Below, one piece after another: positions 6,381 to 13,411 of a DNA stretch of 15,027 nt. The DNA lies in NCBI GenBank assembly GCA_019057975.1, contig JAHLWJ010000088.1, positions 1-15,027 of the forward strand. Reading direction: 5' to 3'. The notes below the pieces were generated by a model, which was not told the DNA's origin, ran no database searches, and was given only the letters and a program-made list of their open reading frames with translations. Position 1 is the stretch's first letter, and the number at the start of each line of letters is the position of its first letter. The position numbers and the translations under genes were made by a program. This stretch comes from Promethearchaeota archaeon (GTDB lineage: Archaea; Asgardarchaeota; Lokiarchaeia; Sigynarchaeales; SOKP01).

Positions 6381-8594
6381 ATGAAAGGAATTATTGAGGT
6401 TGACCCAAGGCATACTATACGAAGAATGAAAACAGGAATGCAAGGAGATGTTATTCGGGCTCTTGTTGAACTTATAACAAATTCAGATGATAGTTATATA
6501 AGAATGGAAGAAAATGGAGAAATTGAAGAAGGTAAAATAGAAATTGAATATGCAAAGTATGCAAATTTTGGCTTTTTTGTAGTTAGAGATCACGCAGAAG
6601 GTATGACAATAGAAGATGTCTATAATAATTTTAAGAAATATGGTGCTCCAACTAGCGGATTGAAAGTTGGAAAAAAAGTCCGGGGATATTTTGGGCAGGG
6701 TGCTAAGGATGCTTTGGTATCTATGTCTAATGGAACATTATTTACATTTAAAGATGATAAATTCACTCAATGTAAATTATATATTGAAGAAGGCAAACCA
6801 ATGTATGATATTAGTGATGCATTGTTTGCAACAAAAGAATTAAGGGCTAAACATAAGATATATGGAAACGGAACTATTGCAAGTTTTTTAGCCCACTCAA
6901 AAATAACTGGTAAAGTACCTAGGTTTGATACTATTCACCAAGAATTAGCAAATCATTATTTGCTACGTAAAATTATGAGCAATCCAAGAAGAAAAGTTAC
7001 ACTAAAAAATTTAGATAACAAAGTATATAGAAAACTTGGATATGTAAATCCAAAGGGGCAAGAAATTCTTTCAGAAGAATTTAATATTGACTATGAAAAG
7101 TATGGTAAATTCCCGATCCAGATTTCTATATCCCGAGCCGAAAGAGAGCTTAATCAGTCCGGTGATGACAGAAATGGTGGGCTTTTAATAGTTGACGAAG
7201 AGGGAATAATACTAGGCATTTCTCTTTTTAAATATGAAAATGAACCATTAGCAGCAAATTTCTTTGGAGAAGTTAAAATTGGCCGCTTCAGAGAACTGCT
7301 TTTGGATGAAGAACCAGTTTTAAGCGAAGAAAGGGATGGACTATTAAAGCGTCATCCATTTTGTCAATTATTAATACCGGAAATTGAAAAACGTTTAAGT
7401 GATATGGTAGAAAAAGAAAGAACAAGAAAACAAAACGAAGAGCGAAGCAAGGTAGATGCAGAGGAAACACTACGATATAGGAAAGCATTTTCAATCTTAA
7501 ATGAAATTGCTGAGGTTGAGGCTAAACCTACTACCTATTTGGGAGAAAAGAAAGATGATCAAATTGAAGATCCGCCTGGTGGATTTTGTATTTATCCATC
7601 TTCAGCTCAAATAACCATAGGAAAACGCTATGCACTTGAACTACGAGTCGATCCAAAGGTAATACCACATAGTACTATTGTAAAAATTTCTTCTAATAGT
7701 TCCAAGATTAACATATTAACTCCCCAAATAGAATTAGAATTATCTCAAGAAAATGGTGATGAAATAATCCGAAAGTTTATTAGCATAGAAGGAACAGAGC
7801 CAAATATTGACGCTGTTATTCAAGCGACAGCGGATAGCAAAATATCAAAAGCGAGGGTGTATATATTACCGGAAAAAGAATTATTATTGAGCGAAGGAAT
7901 GTCTTTTCAGCCTGAAAGCGTAACTTTACACCCTAACCATGTTAGGAAAGTAAACTTATTAATATATGTAAAGATGATCGAAAGTGGCAGTCAAATCCAG
8001 TTTTCTTGTGATAACGAAGTAGTACATATTTCAAAGGACCATATTATTGTAAACGAATTTGATGCTATTAGGCATATTGCCTCATACCAACTAGAGGTAT
8101 GGGGCGAAGGAGAAGGACAAGATGCTTTAATAGAAGCTACTTATGAAAATTATTTAGCTTTGTTGCAAATTAAAATAAGAGCAAAAGAAGAAAGCAAAAA
8201 AGGGAAAAAGGGGATGTTTAATGAGCCTGAATTTAATTTTGATCCTGAACCATTACAAAGAATCTCATATAGTAATGAGACAGGTAAAGTAATTATTTAT
8301 ATAAATTTCCCTTCAGTTAAGCATTATTTAGGTTTTAATTGTCAATTCAGAAAAGAAATATCGGCTCAAGTTTTTATTGCCGATATTATTGCAGAAAGGT
8401 GTTTCTATGAGATAGCAAAAAAAGGAGTCTTCTCACGTGTAGGCTTTTCCTTGAGCAAAGAAGCAGCTCCTGATAGGATACAAAGAGATGCTTTTAAACT
8501 GTCGAATAAATATGGGAAAAAAGTCCATCAAGCTTTAGTAGATCAAAGCATTTTAAAAGAATCACGCAAAATTAGTTTAGATAAAGAAAATTAA
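6381..8594 (+). CDS. GHKL ATPase, MORC-like (paraMORC type), linked to restriction-modification
   Basis: Residues 1-180 form a GHKL (Hsp90/MutL/histidine kinase-type) ATP-binding domain. The N box is ALVELITNSDDSY, with E30 as general base, N34 for Mg and D37. Motif G1 is RDHAEGM (D70, G74; the usual first glycine is alanine). The lid and G2 are GYFGQGAKDAL (G102, G105, G107). Residues about 180-335 look like the S5-like transducer domain. A charged, coiled-coil-prone stretch follows (339-372). Residues about 402-496 and 505-600 are beta-rich and look like two Ig-like sandwiches, and 612-725 is a separate C-terminal domain (VIIYINFPSVKHYL, then helices). GHKL ATPases related to eukaryotic MORC proteins are known from bacterial restriction-modification loci (Iyer, Abhiman and Aravind), which fits the neighbours. 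By analogy it would clamp or loop DNA on ATP binding. ATG 6381 follows a GGGGGC-like site. Confidence 0.87.
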   Translation: MKGIIEVDPRHTIRRMKTGMQGDVIRALVELITNSDDSYIRMEENGEIEEGKIEIEYAKYANFGFFVVRDHAEGMTIEDVYNNFKKYGAPTSGLKVGKKVRGYFGQGAKDALVSMSNGTLFTFKDDKFTQCKLYIEEGKPMYDISDALFATKELRAKHKIYGNGTIASFLAHSKITGKVPRFDTIHQELANHYLLRKIMSNPRRKVTLKNLDNKVYRKLGYVNPKGQEILSEEFNIDYEKYGKFPIQISISRAERELNQSGDDRNGGLLIVDEEGIILGISLFKYENEPLAANFFGEVKIGRFRELLLDEEPVLSEERDGLLKRHPFCQLLIPEIEKRLSDMVEKERTRKQNEERSKVDAEETLRYRKAFSILNEIAEVEAKPTTYLGEKKDDQIEDPPGGFCIYPSSAQITIGKRYALELRVDPKVIPHSTIVKISSNSSKINILTPQIELELSQENGDEIIRKFISIEGTEPNIDAVIQATADSKISKARVYILPEKELLLSEGMSFQPESVTLHPNHVRKVNLLIYVKMIESGSQIQFSCDNEVVHISKDHIIVNEFDAIRHIASYQLEVWGEGEGQDALIEATYENYLALLQIKIRAKEESKKGKKGMFNEPEFNFDPEPLQRISYSNETGKVIIYINFPSVKHYLGFNCQFRKEISAQVFIADIIAERCFYEIAKKGVFSRVGFSLSKEAAPDRIQRDAFKLSNKYGKKVHQALVDQSILKESRKISLDKEN

Positions 8595-8619
8595 TAATTT
8601 TTTCCGAAATAAAAAATTA
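8595..8619 (+). terminator. Weak all-A/T hairpin after the GHKL gene
   Basis: TAATTTTTT (8595-8603) pairs with AAAAAATTA (8611-8619) over a 7-base loop, right after the stop codon of the GHKL ATPase. The stem has no G-C pairs and no T-run follows, so it would terminate poorly. It may simply reflect the AT-rich background. The 115-bp gap to the next gene nevertheless suggests that the defence operon ends here. Confidence 0.25.
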
Positions 8620-8709
8620 TAGCCCGGTGATAATATGGAATGAATATTAAATAATAGAGGAATAAATAGACACACATCCCACACTAAATTTAATAGGATA
8701 AAGGTACCT

Positions 8710-9294
8710 ATGAAGAAATTATTTGTTTTAGGAATTGCACTATTTTTTTGTTTATTTTTTGTGGGTTGTAGTTGGATAATAACACCAACAATTATTCCAG
8801 ATAATGGCGGGATGGATGAATATGACCCCCAATTTATTTCTTTACTAAACGAATTAGATACCCCTTCAAAATTAATGAGTTATTTAAAGAATAGCACCCA
8901 ATACGGAATCCACATCGGGATATATACCCCTTATGAATTTTATCTTAAAAAAGAAGGAGACTGTGCTGATTATAGTATTTTTAGTTGTTATGTTTTACAC
9001 TATCATAACTACGTTGTACATTCTGTAAGAATAAGATTTTTTAACGAATTTTTAAACCACGTAATAACCGTTTTTGAACATAAAAATACAGACCAGTACT
9101 TTGGGTACACGTTAGCTAAATATGGTTATATTAGCGGTAGAAATATTTATCCAACAGGCTATTTTAACACACTAGATACCATTGAAGACTGTGTGTATAA
9201 TTTTACCAAGTGGCCGGAGGGTGAAGGGTATGTTGTAAAAAGTTATGATGTTAACCCTTGGAATTATTGTTCTTATAGAACGATAGCCCGATGA
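8710..9294 (+). CDS. Lipoprotein with transglutaminase-like cysteine domain
   Basis: The N-terminus is a lipoprotein signal peptide: basic MKK, a hydrophobic core (LFVLGIALFFCLF), and lipobox FVGC with the lipidated cysteine at residue 20. The mature protein would be anchored to the outer face of a membrane. Residues about 80-140 contain GDCADYS (C85), NHVITVFE (H117) and a following TDQYFGY (D128). This order and spacing fit the Cys-His-Asp triad of the transglutaminase-like superfamily, whose bacterial members act as peptidases or bind peptides, often in the cell envelope. At 194 aa it is short but complete. ATG 8710 is preceded by AAAGGT at a suitable distance. Its stop overlaps the start of a 26-codon frame (ATGA). 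The substrate is unknown, and it need not be related in function to the restriction genes upstream. Confidence 0.75.
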   Translation: MKKLFVLGIALFFCLFFVGCSWIITPTIIPDNGGMDEYDPQFISLLNELDTPSKLMSYLKNSTQYGIHIGIYTPYEFYLKKEGDCADYSIFSCYVLHYHNYVVHSVRIRFFNEFLNHVITVFEHKNTDQYFGYTLAKYGYISGRNIYPTGYFNTLDTIEDCVYNFTKWPEGEGYVVKSYDVNPWNYCSYRTIAR

Positions 9295-9371
9295 AAGCGA
9301 AGAGGGGAGAAATAATAAAAGCGCGGATTAAAGAAGGCAAAATAATTTTAAAAGGAGCTATAAAAGGTTAA
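9291..9371 (+). CDS. Possible 26-aa peptide coupled to the lipoprotein gene
   Basis: ATG at 9291 overlaps the lipoprotein stop in an ATGA junction and opens a frame ending at TAA 9369-9371. The peptide is very basic: KAKRGEIIKARIKEGKIILK plus a short tail. It has no ribosome binding site of its own and would depend on coupling. A similar string, REIIKEWIESGRIKN, can be read without a start codon at about 13470-13517 after the 105-aa gene. Both may be relics of one small gene type, or chance in AT-rich DNA. I see no function. Nothing else is evident in 9372-9430. Confidence 0.3.
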   Translation: MKAKRGEIIKARIKEGKIILKGAIKG

Positions 9372-9409
9372 AAATACAAGAATTGTAATTTTATTATTAC
9401 AAGTAAATG

Positions 9410-9415
9410 TATAAT
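9410..9415 (+). promoter_or_regulatory. Possible -10 element of the HEPN gene
   Basis: A TATAAT at 9410-9415 lies 15 bp before the ATG of the HEPN gene, which has no ribosome binding site, so a near-leaderless transcript is possible. The only -35-like hexamer (TTGTAA, 9383-9388) is 21 bp away, too far for a standard promoter. Confidence 0.25.
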
Positions 9416-9430
9416 GCCTTACAAAAGTAA

Positions 9431-10111
9431 ATGGGAGAAATAGAAGAATTATATGAAGAATTTCAAAGTGAGGTTAATGTTGCGTGTTGGTCTTTTTATA
9501 CTTGGAAAAATATCCATAATATAGCAGCAGGTGATAAGAAAGTTCATCATGCTCTAAATAGGAATCCATTATCATGGAACATTATTTTATATTCACTGCA
9601 AAATGCTTTTTTTAGTGCTATCGCTCGGCTTTTTGATAAAGACGAAAGAACATTTTCTGTTCATATGTTTTTAAGGGCGTGTATTGAAAACACCGATCAA
9701 TTTAGTAAAGATGCATTACGAGAAAGAAAAATAAAAGGTCCGGATGCAGATAAATTATCCTGGCTTGATGGATATATAAAAAAATCTTATCAGCCAAACA
9801 AAGAAGATTTTCTGAAACTGAAAGGTGGAGTATCAAAAAAACAAAAGCTATACTACTTGGGATGCAAACCGATTAGAGATAAGATATTTGCTCATAAAGA
9901 ATTTAAAGAAATAAAATGTGTAGACGAATTATTTAGAAAAATAAAAATTGGTGAAATTCAAGATTTATTATGTTTTCTATATCAAATAGAAAGGATAATA
10001 TTCCAGCTTCTATATAATGGAAGATTAATGAATGTCGGAGATTTCAAATTTAACGAAGAGGAATTTATAATAAAAGATATTGCAGAGCTTCTTGATAAAA
10101 TAAAATCATAA
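9431..10111 (+). CDS. HEPN domain protein, AbiU2-like putative RNase
   Basis: An all-helical 226-aa protein. Residues 149-155 read RDKIFAH, the R-x(4-6)-H catalytic motif of HEPN ribonucleases. Residues about 54-80 (YSLQNAFFSAIARLFDKDER) match the pattern I associate with the AbiU2-like HEPN family (PF18734), where a hydrophobic helix is followed by a LFD turn. Proteins of this family are linked to abortive infection and toxin-type defence, probably by cutting RNA. No antitoxin or nucleotidyltransferase partner is adjacent; the neighbours are a lipoprotein and a 74-aa membrane protein. The annotated ATG has no ribosome binding site. Length and ends look intact. Assignment to HEPN is fairly firm; the subfamily is from memory, and toxin activity is inference. 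Confidence 0.75.
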   Translation: MGEIEELYEEFQSEVNVACWSFYTWKNIHNIAAGDKKVHHALNRNPLSWNIILYSLQNAFFSAIARLFDKDERTFSVHMFLRACIENTDQFSKDALRERKIKGPDADKLSWLDGYIKKSYQPNKEDFLKLKGGVSKKQKLYYLGCKPIRDKIFAHKEFKEIKCVDELFRKIKIGEIQDLLCFLYQIERIIFQLLYNGRLMNVGDFKFNEEEFIIKDIAELLDKIKS

Positions 10112-10153
10112 CAAGACTATCAATGCGTAAAGATTAAAGGAGGGTTTTAAAAA

Positions 10154-10378
10154 GTGAATAAAACACAGAAATTTATTTTGGCGATTTTTGTGCCAATAAT
10201 ATTTTTCTTTATTGCCGTATTTATTGCAAAAAAGGCAGTAGATTATAGAAGCAGTATTCTTTTTAACTTAGGGGAAACTTGGTGCGTGTGGCTTGTTTAT
10301 TCAGCCTCCTGTTGTCTTTTTGAATTTTTACTATTTAGAGATAATAAAATAATTCCCCGGAAAAATAAAAAAGATTAA
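10154..10378 (+). CDS. Small two-helix membrane protein, 74 aa
   Basis: GTG at 10154 is preceded by a strong ribosome binding site (AAAGGAGGG, about 8 bases upstream). Residues about 7-27 (FILAIFVPIIFFFIAVFIA) and about 42-62 (TWCVWLVYSASCCLFEFLLF) are membrane helices. The C-terminus is short and basic (RKNKKD), predicting a cytoplasmic tail. Small proteins with an MNKTQK start and a TW.VWL.Y second helix are familiar to me as uncharacterised proteins in environmental genomes, but I know no function. It starts 42 bp after the HEPN gene and may be co-transcribed. A holin-like or toxin-like role could be imagined from size alone, but nothing specific supports it. Confidence 0.7.
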   Translation: MNKTQKFILAIFVPIIFFFIAVFIAKKAVDYRSSILFNLGETWCVWLVYSASCCLFEFLLFRDNKIIPRKNKKD

Positions 10379-10400
10379 ATGCCACTTATATTTAGAAGAA

Positions 10401-10505
10401 TATTACAAGGATTAAGGAGGGTTTTTTATTATAAAACTATTTAATAAATACATTAAAGATGAAGATAATTCCATATTTATTAAGAATTATGAAAATATTA
10501 TTTAA
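10401..10505 (+). pseudogene. Deleted copy of the small gene at 13175-13411
   Basis: Bases 10401-10475 closely match 13144-13219, including the ribosome binding site (GGAGG, 10416-10420) and the first 15 codons after ATA (KLFNKYIKDEDNS). The match then stops. After about 15 unrelated bases the sequence from 10491 matches 13543-13593, which is the leader of the next gene at the other site. Relative to that copy about 310 bp are missing. What remains is a 24-codon frame without ATG, GTG or TTG, ending at TAA 10503-10505, with an in-frame stop just before the ribosome binding site. Confidence 0.65.
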
Positions 10506-10537
10506 AATTAAGGGGGTTTCTATTTATGAAAAGAAAA
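10491..10537 (+). repeat. Leader repeat, copy 1 (before the CHAP/lectin gene)
   Basis: GAAAATATTATTTAAAATTA and the following G-rich ribosome binding site and ATGAAAA resemble 13543-13593 in front of the channel-like gene. The repeat spans the last 35 bp of leader and the first four codons. Two otherwise unrelated genes thus share a translation-initiation region, which suggests shuffling of gene cassettes behind a common leader. Confidence 0.6.
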
Positions 10538-13033
10538 TTAAATGAACCAATTAAAAATAATTTATCAACTATGATGAAAAGAATAATAAATATTTTTATT
10601 ATTCTTTTCCTATTTTTGATAGTAATTTTTTATATTGCGAATGCAGCAGATGAAAGTATTATTATAAACTATAATAGTGATCTTTCTTATTTTATAGGCA
10701 TGGTTCATTTGGGAGTGAGACCCTATCAGAATATTGGTTTTTGGATGGGTAAAGGAGGTGCAGAGATACAATCTCACTCATATAATAGAGATAATATAAT
10801 AGAGAGTGTTCATAGAAAAATAGAGGAGAATGATCCATTTATCTATTATATCTATCGTTTCCCGGACCCTAATGGTTACGAAAATCTAACACAAATAGTA
10901 AATGAGAAAACTAAAATTGTTGAAAAAATTCAATTAACTATTAACTTGAGTTATGAAATTAAAGTATTTGGATCATTAGAAGAAGCATGTTTGGCTGTAA
11001 TAGAAAGCTTTATCAACAGCCGATATTTAGAAAAAGACATTGATTATAAATTTATAGATGAGTTTATTCACTCAGGAAAAAAGATTTGGATAAAAGGAAT
11101 TAAGAATAGTATAATATATGAGCTTATAAATATTCAAAAGGATAAGAAAGATAATTATTATTTAGTGGCAACATTTTTAAAAAATACCAATGGTGGAAGT
11201 GCTAAAGATAAAACATCTTCAAGTTATCAAGTGATTCAATATCCCATTTTTGATTCTTATCAATGGGAAGTAGGAATCCCTGGATTTTTCGAACCCGGTG
11301 AGATCACTAAATTTAAAGATACAACTATTAGCACAGTCCAACTTTCAAGTCCATCAAATGGAGAAACATTGCCGCTTGGAGATATTACTTTCTCTTGGAA
11401 TCCTGTGAGTAATGCTACAAAATATCAATTCATTTTCTACAACCGTCAAGGACAAGTTGCGCTAGACACGACTAAAAATACAACTTCTTTGACTATTCCC
11501 CTTGCTGGTGGTGAAGGAACAATCACCTGGAAAGTAAGGGCGGGTGATAACAGCGGTAATTGGAGTGCATGGTCTAGCTCATGGAGTTTGAATTTAAAAT
11601 CTAATACAACTATCAGCCCCGATTTCTCCCTCCAAGGTTTCGATACTGCCCACTCTTTAACCGGTAGCTTGCATTGTCCCGATAAAACCGGCTATGCCTG
11701 CCCCAGTTGCAGCACTGCCCCAGGTTATGATAATCATTTTAAAGGTTTTAACGTTCTAACTACCAATGAAGATTGTTACGTTAAATTAACTTATAATGAT
11801 GGAGATTATATAGGTAATCAAAATAATTATGAAGTCACCATCAAAGGAGAAAAGTGGTTAGGATTAGAAAACGAATCAGGAACAGAATTAGTAGAAGAAA
11901 TAAACAAGGGAAACTTTGACTTTGCACGCGCAAATAAATTTATTAAAAGAACAATGAATTTTCCCGGAGATAATTATAAATACGAATTTGCCGACGAGGG
12001 CAAGGAATTTCGGTTATACCTTTCAAGAAGTAGAGAAGAGGCTTTCAAGGCAGTACCTTGGAAAAATATCACTGTAGAAATAAAAAATAAAGAAACTGAT
12101 AAGATTTTTAAATATAAATTTTCGAAAGGCATTTTCCCCCGTGCATACTCTTGGAGTAATGGAGGGGTGGCAAATTATGGACAATGTGTATGGTGGACAG
12201 CTAAAAGATGGGTTGAAGAAGTGGACTCGAAGACACTGTTTCCTTTTTATCCTCCTTCCCCAGAAGCGGTAAACGTAAAAACAATTGATTCTAATTACCA
12301 ACCCAAAAAATATGATGTCCTTATCAATTATAAGCCAGGGGGGCCACCCGAACATTATGGCTTCGTAGAAAAAGTAGAGGGCGATAAGATGTATATTAGC
12401 CAATTTAATTGGATAAAACCGGGTGAAGTTTACAATTATATTATAAGGACCTGGAACGGAAACACAACTAGCCTTTTTTACTCTGGTACTTTTGATGATA
12501 AATATTATTTTAAATATTATTATAGACGGATGTCTACTGTATCAGAGACCGATACCTATGCCCTGCGCGACATCGGACCTGCGGAAGGCCAAATCTTCTA
12601 CGACAAAGGCAGTTACTCCAATGGCTGGCGGTATTTAGAAGCCACCCCTAAATCTACTGAATGGACGGGAAAAAAATGGGGTAGCAAGGGAACTTTGATT
12701 GGAGGAACAGAAACGGGCATTGGAACCGGGCAGAACAATACGACTAAAATCGTGACCTGGTTAAATAGTTATTCTGAAACAGACTGTGCGGCACAGCTTT
12801 GCGATGCTCTGGTTTACGGTGGCTATAGTGACTGGTTTTTGCCCTCGAAAGATGAATTAAATCTGATGTACGAAAACCTATACCTCGAAGGAGTCGGTGA
12901 TTTTAGTGTCGGCTACTGGAGTTCGTCGGAGGACATTGCTTACACCGCATGTTCCCAGGGTTTCTATAATGGTGGTCAGTTCTTCAACGCCAAGGACGAT
13001 AACTTACGGGTCCGTGCCGTTCGGGCTTTTTAA
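10526..13033 (+). CDS. Secreted CHAP-domain protein with C-terminal DUF1566/C-type-lectin domain, putative DGR target
   Basis: An 835-aa multidomain exported protein. A hydrophobic helix at residues 20-37 followed by ANA (38-40) looks like a signal peptide; ATG codon 16 (MMKRI) is an alternative start, although AGGGGG supports 10526. Residues about 265-357 resemble a fibronectin type III domain (SSPSNGETLPLGDITFSWNP, SGNWSAWSSSWSL). Residues about 545-655 are a CHAP domain with YGQCVWW (C554) and HYGFVEKV (H610), the Cys-His pair of peptidoglycan amidases and peptidases. Residues about 672-835 are a DUF1566/Lcl-type C-type-lectin fold, with DWFLPSKDEL, GYWSSSE and terminal RVRAVRAF. That ending and the NNY-rich codons before it are typical of diversity-generating retroelement targets. 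The segment from about 12550 on is clearly richer in G+C than the rest. A likely role is binding and local hydrolysis at a cell wall or partner surface (inference). Confidence 0.87.
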   Translation: MKRKLNEPIKNNLSTMMKRIINIFIILFLFLIVIFYIANAADESIIINYNSDLSYFIGMVHLGVRPYQNIGFWMGKGGAEIQSHSYNRDNIIESVHRKIEENDPFIYYIYRFPDPNGYENLTQIVNEKTKIVEKIQLTINLSYEIKVFGSLEEACLAVIESFINSRYLEKDIDYKFIDEFIHSGKKIWIKGIKNSIIYELINIQKDKKDNYYLVATFLKNTNGGSAKDKTSSSYQVIQYPIFDSYQWEVGIPGFFEPGEITKFKDTTISTVQLSSPSNGETLPLGDITFSWNPVSNATKYQFIFYNRQGQVALDTTKNTTSLTIPLAGGEGTITWKVRAGDNSGNWSAWSSSWSLNLKSNTTISPDFSLQGFDTAHSLTGSLHCPDKTGYACPSCSTAPGYDNHFKGFNVLTTNEDCYVKLTYNDGDYIGNQNNYEVTIKGEKWLGLENESGTELVEEINKGNFDFARANKFIKRTMNFPGDNYKYEFADEGKEFRLYLSRSREEAFKAVPWKNITVEIKNKETDKIFKYKFSKGIFPRAYSWSNGGVANYGQCVWWTAKRWVEEVDSKTLFPFYPPSPEAVNVKTIDSNYQPKKYDVLINYKPGGPPEHYGFVEKVEGDKMYISQFNWIKPGEVYNYIIRTWNGNTTSLFYSGTFDDKYYFKYYYRRMSTVSETDTYALRDIGPAEGQIFYDKGSYSNGWRYLEATPKSTEWTGKKWGSKGTLIGGTETGIGTGQNNTTKIVTWLNSYSETDCAAQLCDALVYGGYSDWFLPSKDELNLMYENLYLEGVGDFSVGYWSSSEDIAYTACSQGFYNGGQFFNAKDDNLRVRAVRAF
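12911..13030 (+). other. Putative DGR variable region at the end of the CHAP/lectin gene
   Basis: The last 40 codons begin GYWSSSE and end RVRAVRAF. Between these fixed blocks most codons end in C or T (GAC, ATT, GCT, TAC, TCC, GGT, TTC, TAT, AAT, TTC, TTC, AAC, GCC, GAC, GAT, AAC). Random replacement of the A bases in AAC/AAT template codons would produce this, and it is the hallmark of adenine-directed DGR mutagenesis. The GC-rich 3' end (CGGGTCCGTGCCGTTCGGGC, 13008-13027) would be the initiation-of-homing sequence. A GC-rich hairpin follows. No template copy or reverse transcriptase lies in this window. Confidence 0.6.
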
Positions 13034-13063
13034 TTATTTATCCATTTAACAATTAAGAAGACT

Positions 13064-13085
13064 GCAGGGGGCTTACGCCCCCTGC
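13064..13085. repeat. Perfect 9-bp GC-rich hairpin downstream of the variable region
   Basis: GCAGGGGGC (13064-13072) pairs perfectly with GCCCCCTGC (13077-13085) around the 4-base loop TTAC (GTAA on the other strand). An outer GAAGAC (13057-13062) can pair with GTCTTC (13099-13104). Neither strand has a T-run after the stem, so it is not a standard Rho-independent terminator. GC-rich hairpins or cruciforms just downstream of the variable region are a known target-recognition element of DGRs such as that of Bordetella phage BPP-1. Here the stem begins 30 bp after the stop codon. Confidence 0.7.
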
Positions 13086-13093
13086 CAAATAAA

Positions 13094-13411
13094 ATGGGGT
13101 CTTCACTGCTCCATAAAATAATAATGCGGTTATTGCAAAAATATATTACAGGTATTAAGAGGGAGGTTTTTACTATAAGACTATTTAATAAATATATTAA
13201 AGATGAAGATAATTCCATACTAGAAGTTTATTGTGATAACTTAAAAAGAGACGAGATTGAAGAGCTGTTAACATTACTTAAAGGTATAAAATTTAAATAT
13301 ATCTCTGTTGATATAAAAAGCATTAAAGCGGCCAAAGAAGGTCATTTTCGGGAAGTATATCAAGCTAAGAAGAGATTAGAAAAAGAAGGATTTAGCTGGT
13401 CGGGAAAGTGA
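13094..13411 (+). CDS. Small unrecognised protein, probably translated from ATA 13175 (78 aa) rather than ATG 13094
   Basis: The open frame from ATG 13094 gives 105 residues, but neither that ATG nor the one at 13124 has a ribosome binding site. A strong GGAGG (13162-13166) lies 8 bases before an in-frame ATA at 13175. The same binding site and following codons recur at 10416-10475, where upstream translation in frame is blocked by a stop. This points to initiation at ATA, or at another non-standard codon, giving a 78-aa protein starting IRLFNKYIKDEDNS. The product is charged and mostly soluble (RDEIEELLTLLKG, KKRLEKEGFSWSGK), with alternating strands and helices, and I do not recognise it. 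It could also be a decayed gene that has lost its start. After its stop, 13412-13542 holds only a start-less string resembling the 26-aa peptide at 9291-9371. Confidence 0.5.
   Translation: MGSSLLHKIIMRLLQKYITGIKREVFTIRLFNKYIKDEDNSILEVYCDNLKRDEIEELLTLLKGIKFKYISVDIKSIKAAKEGHFREVYQAKKRLEKEGFSWSGK

Noticed and set aside
12023..12403. 126-codon minus-strand frame opposite the CHAP domain
   Set aside because: The plus-strand frame contains clear CHAP motifs here; the antisense frame is a by-product.
12550..13030. A DGR template repeat or reverse transcriptase within the window
   Set aside because: The GC-rich 3' block of the variable region occurs once only, and no protein here has reverse transcriptase motifs such as YxDD.
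13064..13085. Rho-independent terminator for the CHAP/lectin gene
   Set aside because: The stem is strong, but neither strand has a T-run after it, so a structural or homing element fits better.
13030..13218. 62-codon minus-strand frame across the hairpin
   Set aside because: No ribosome binding site; it crosses the inverted repeat and the small plus-strand gene and shows no motif.
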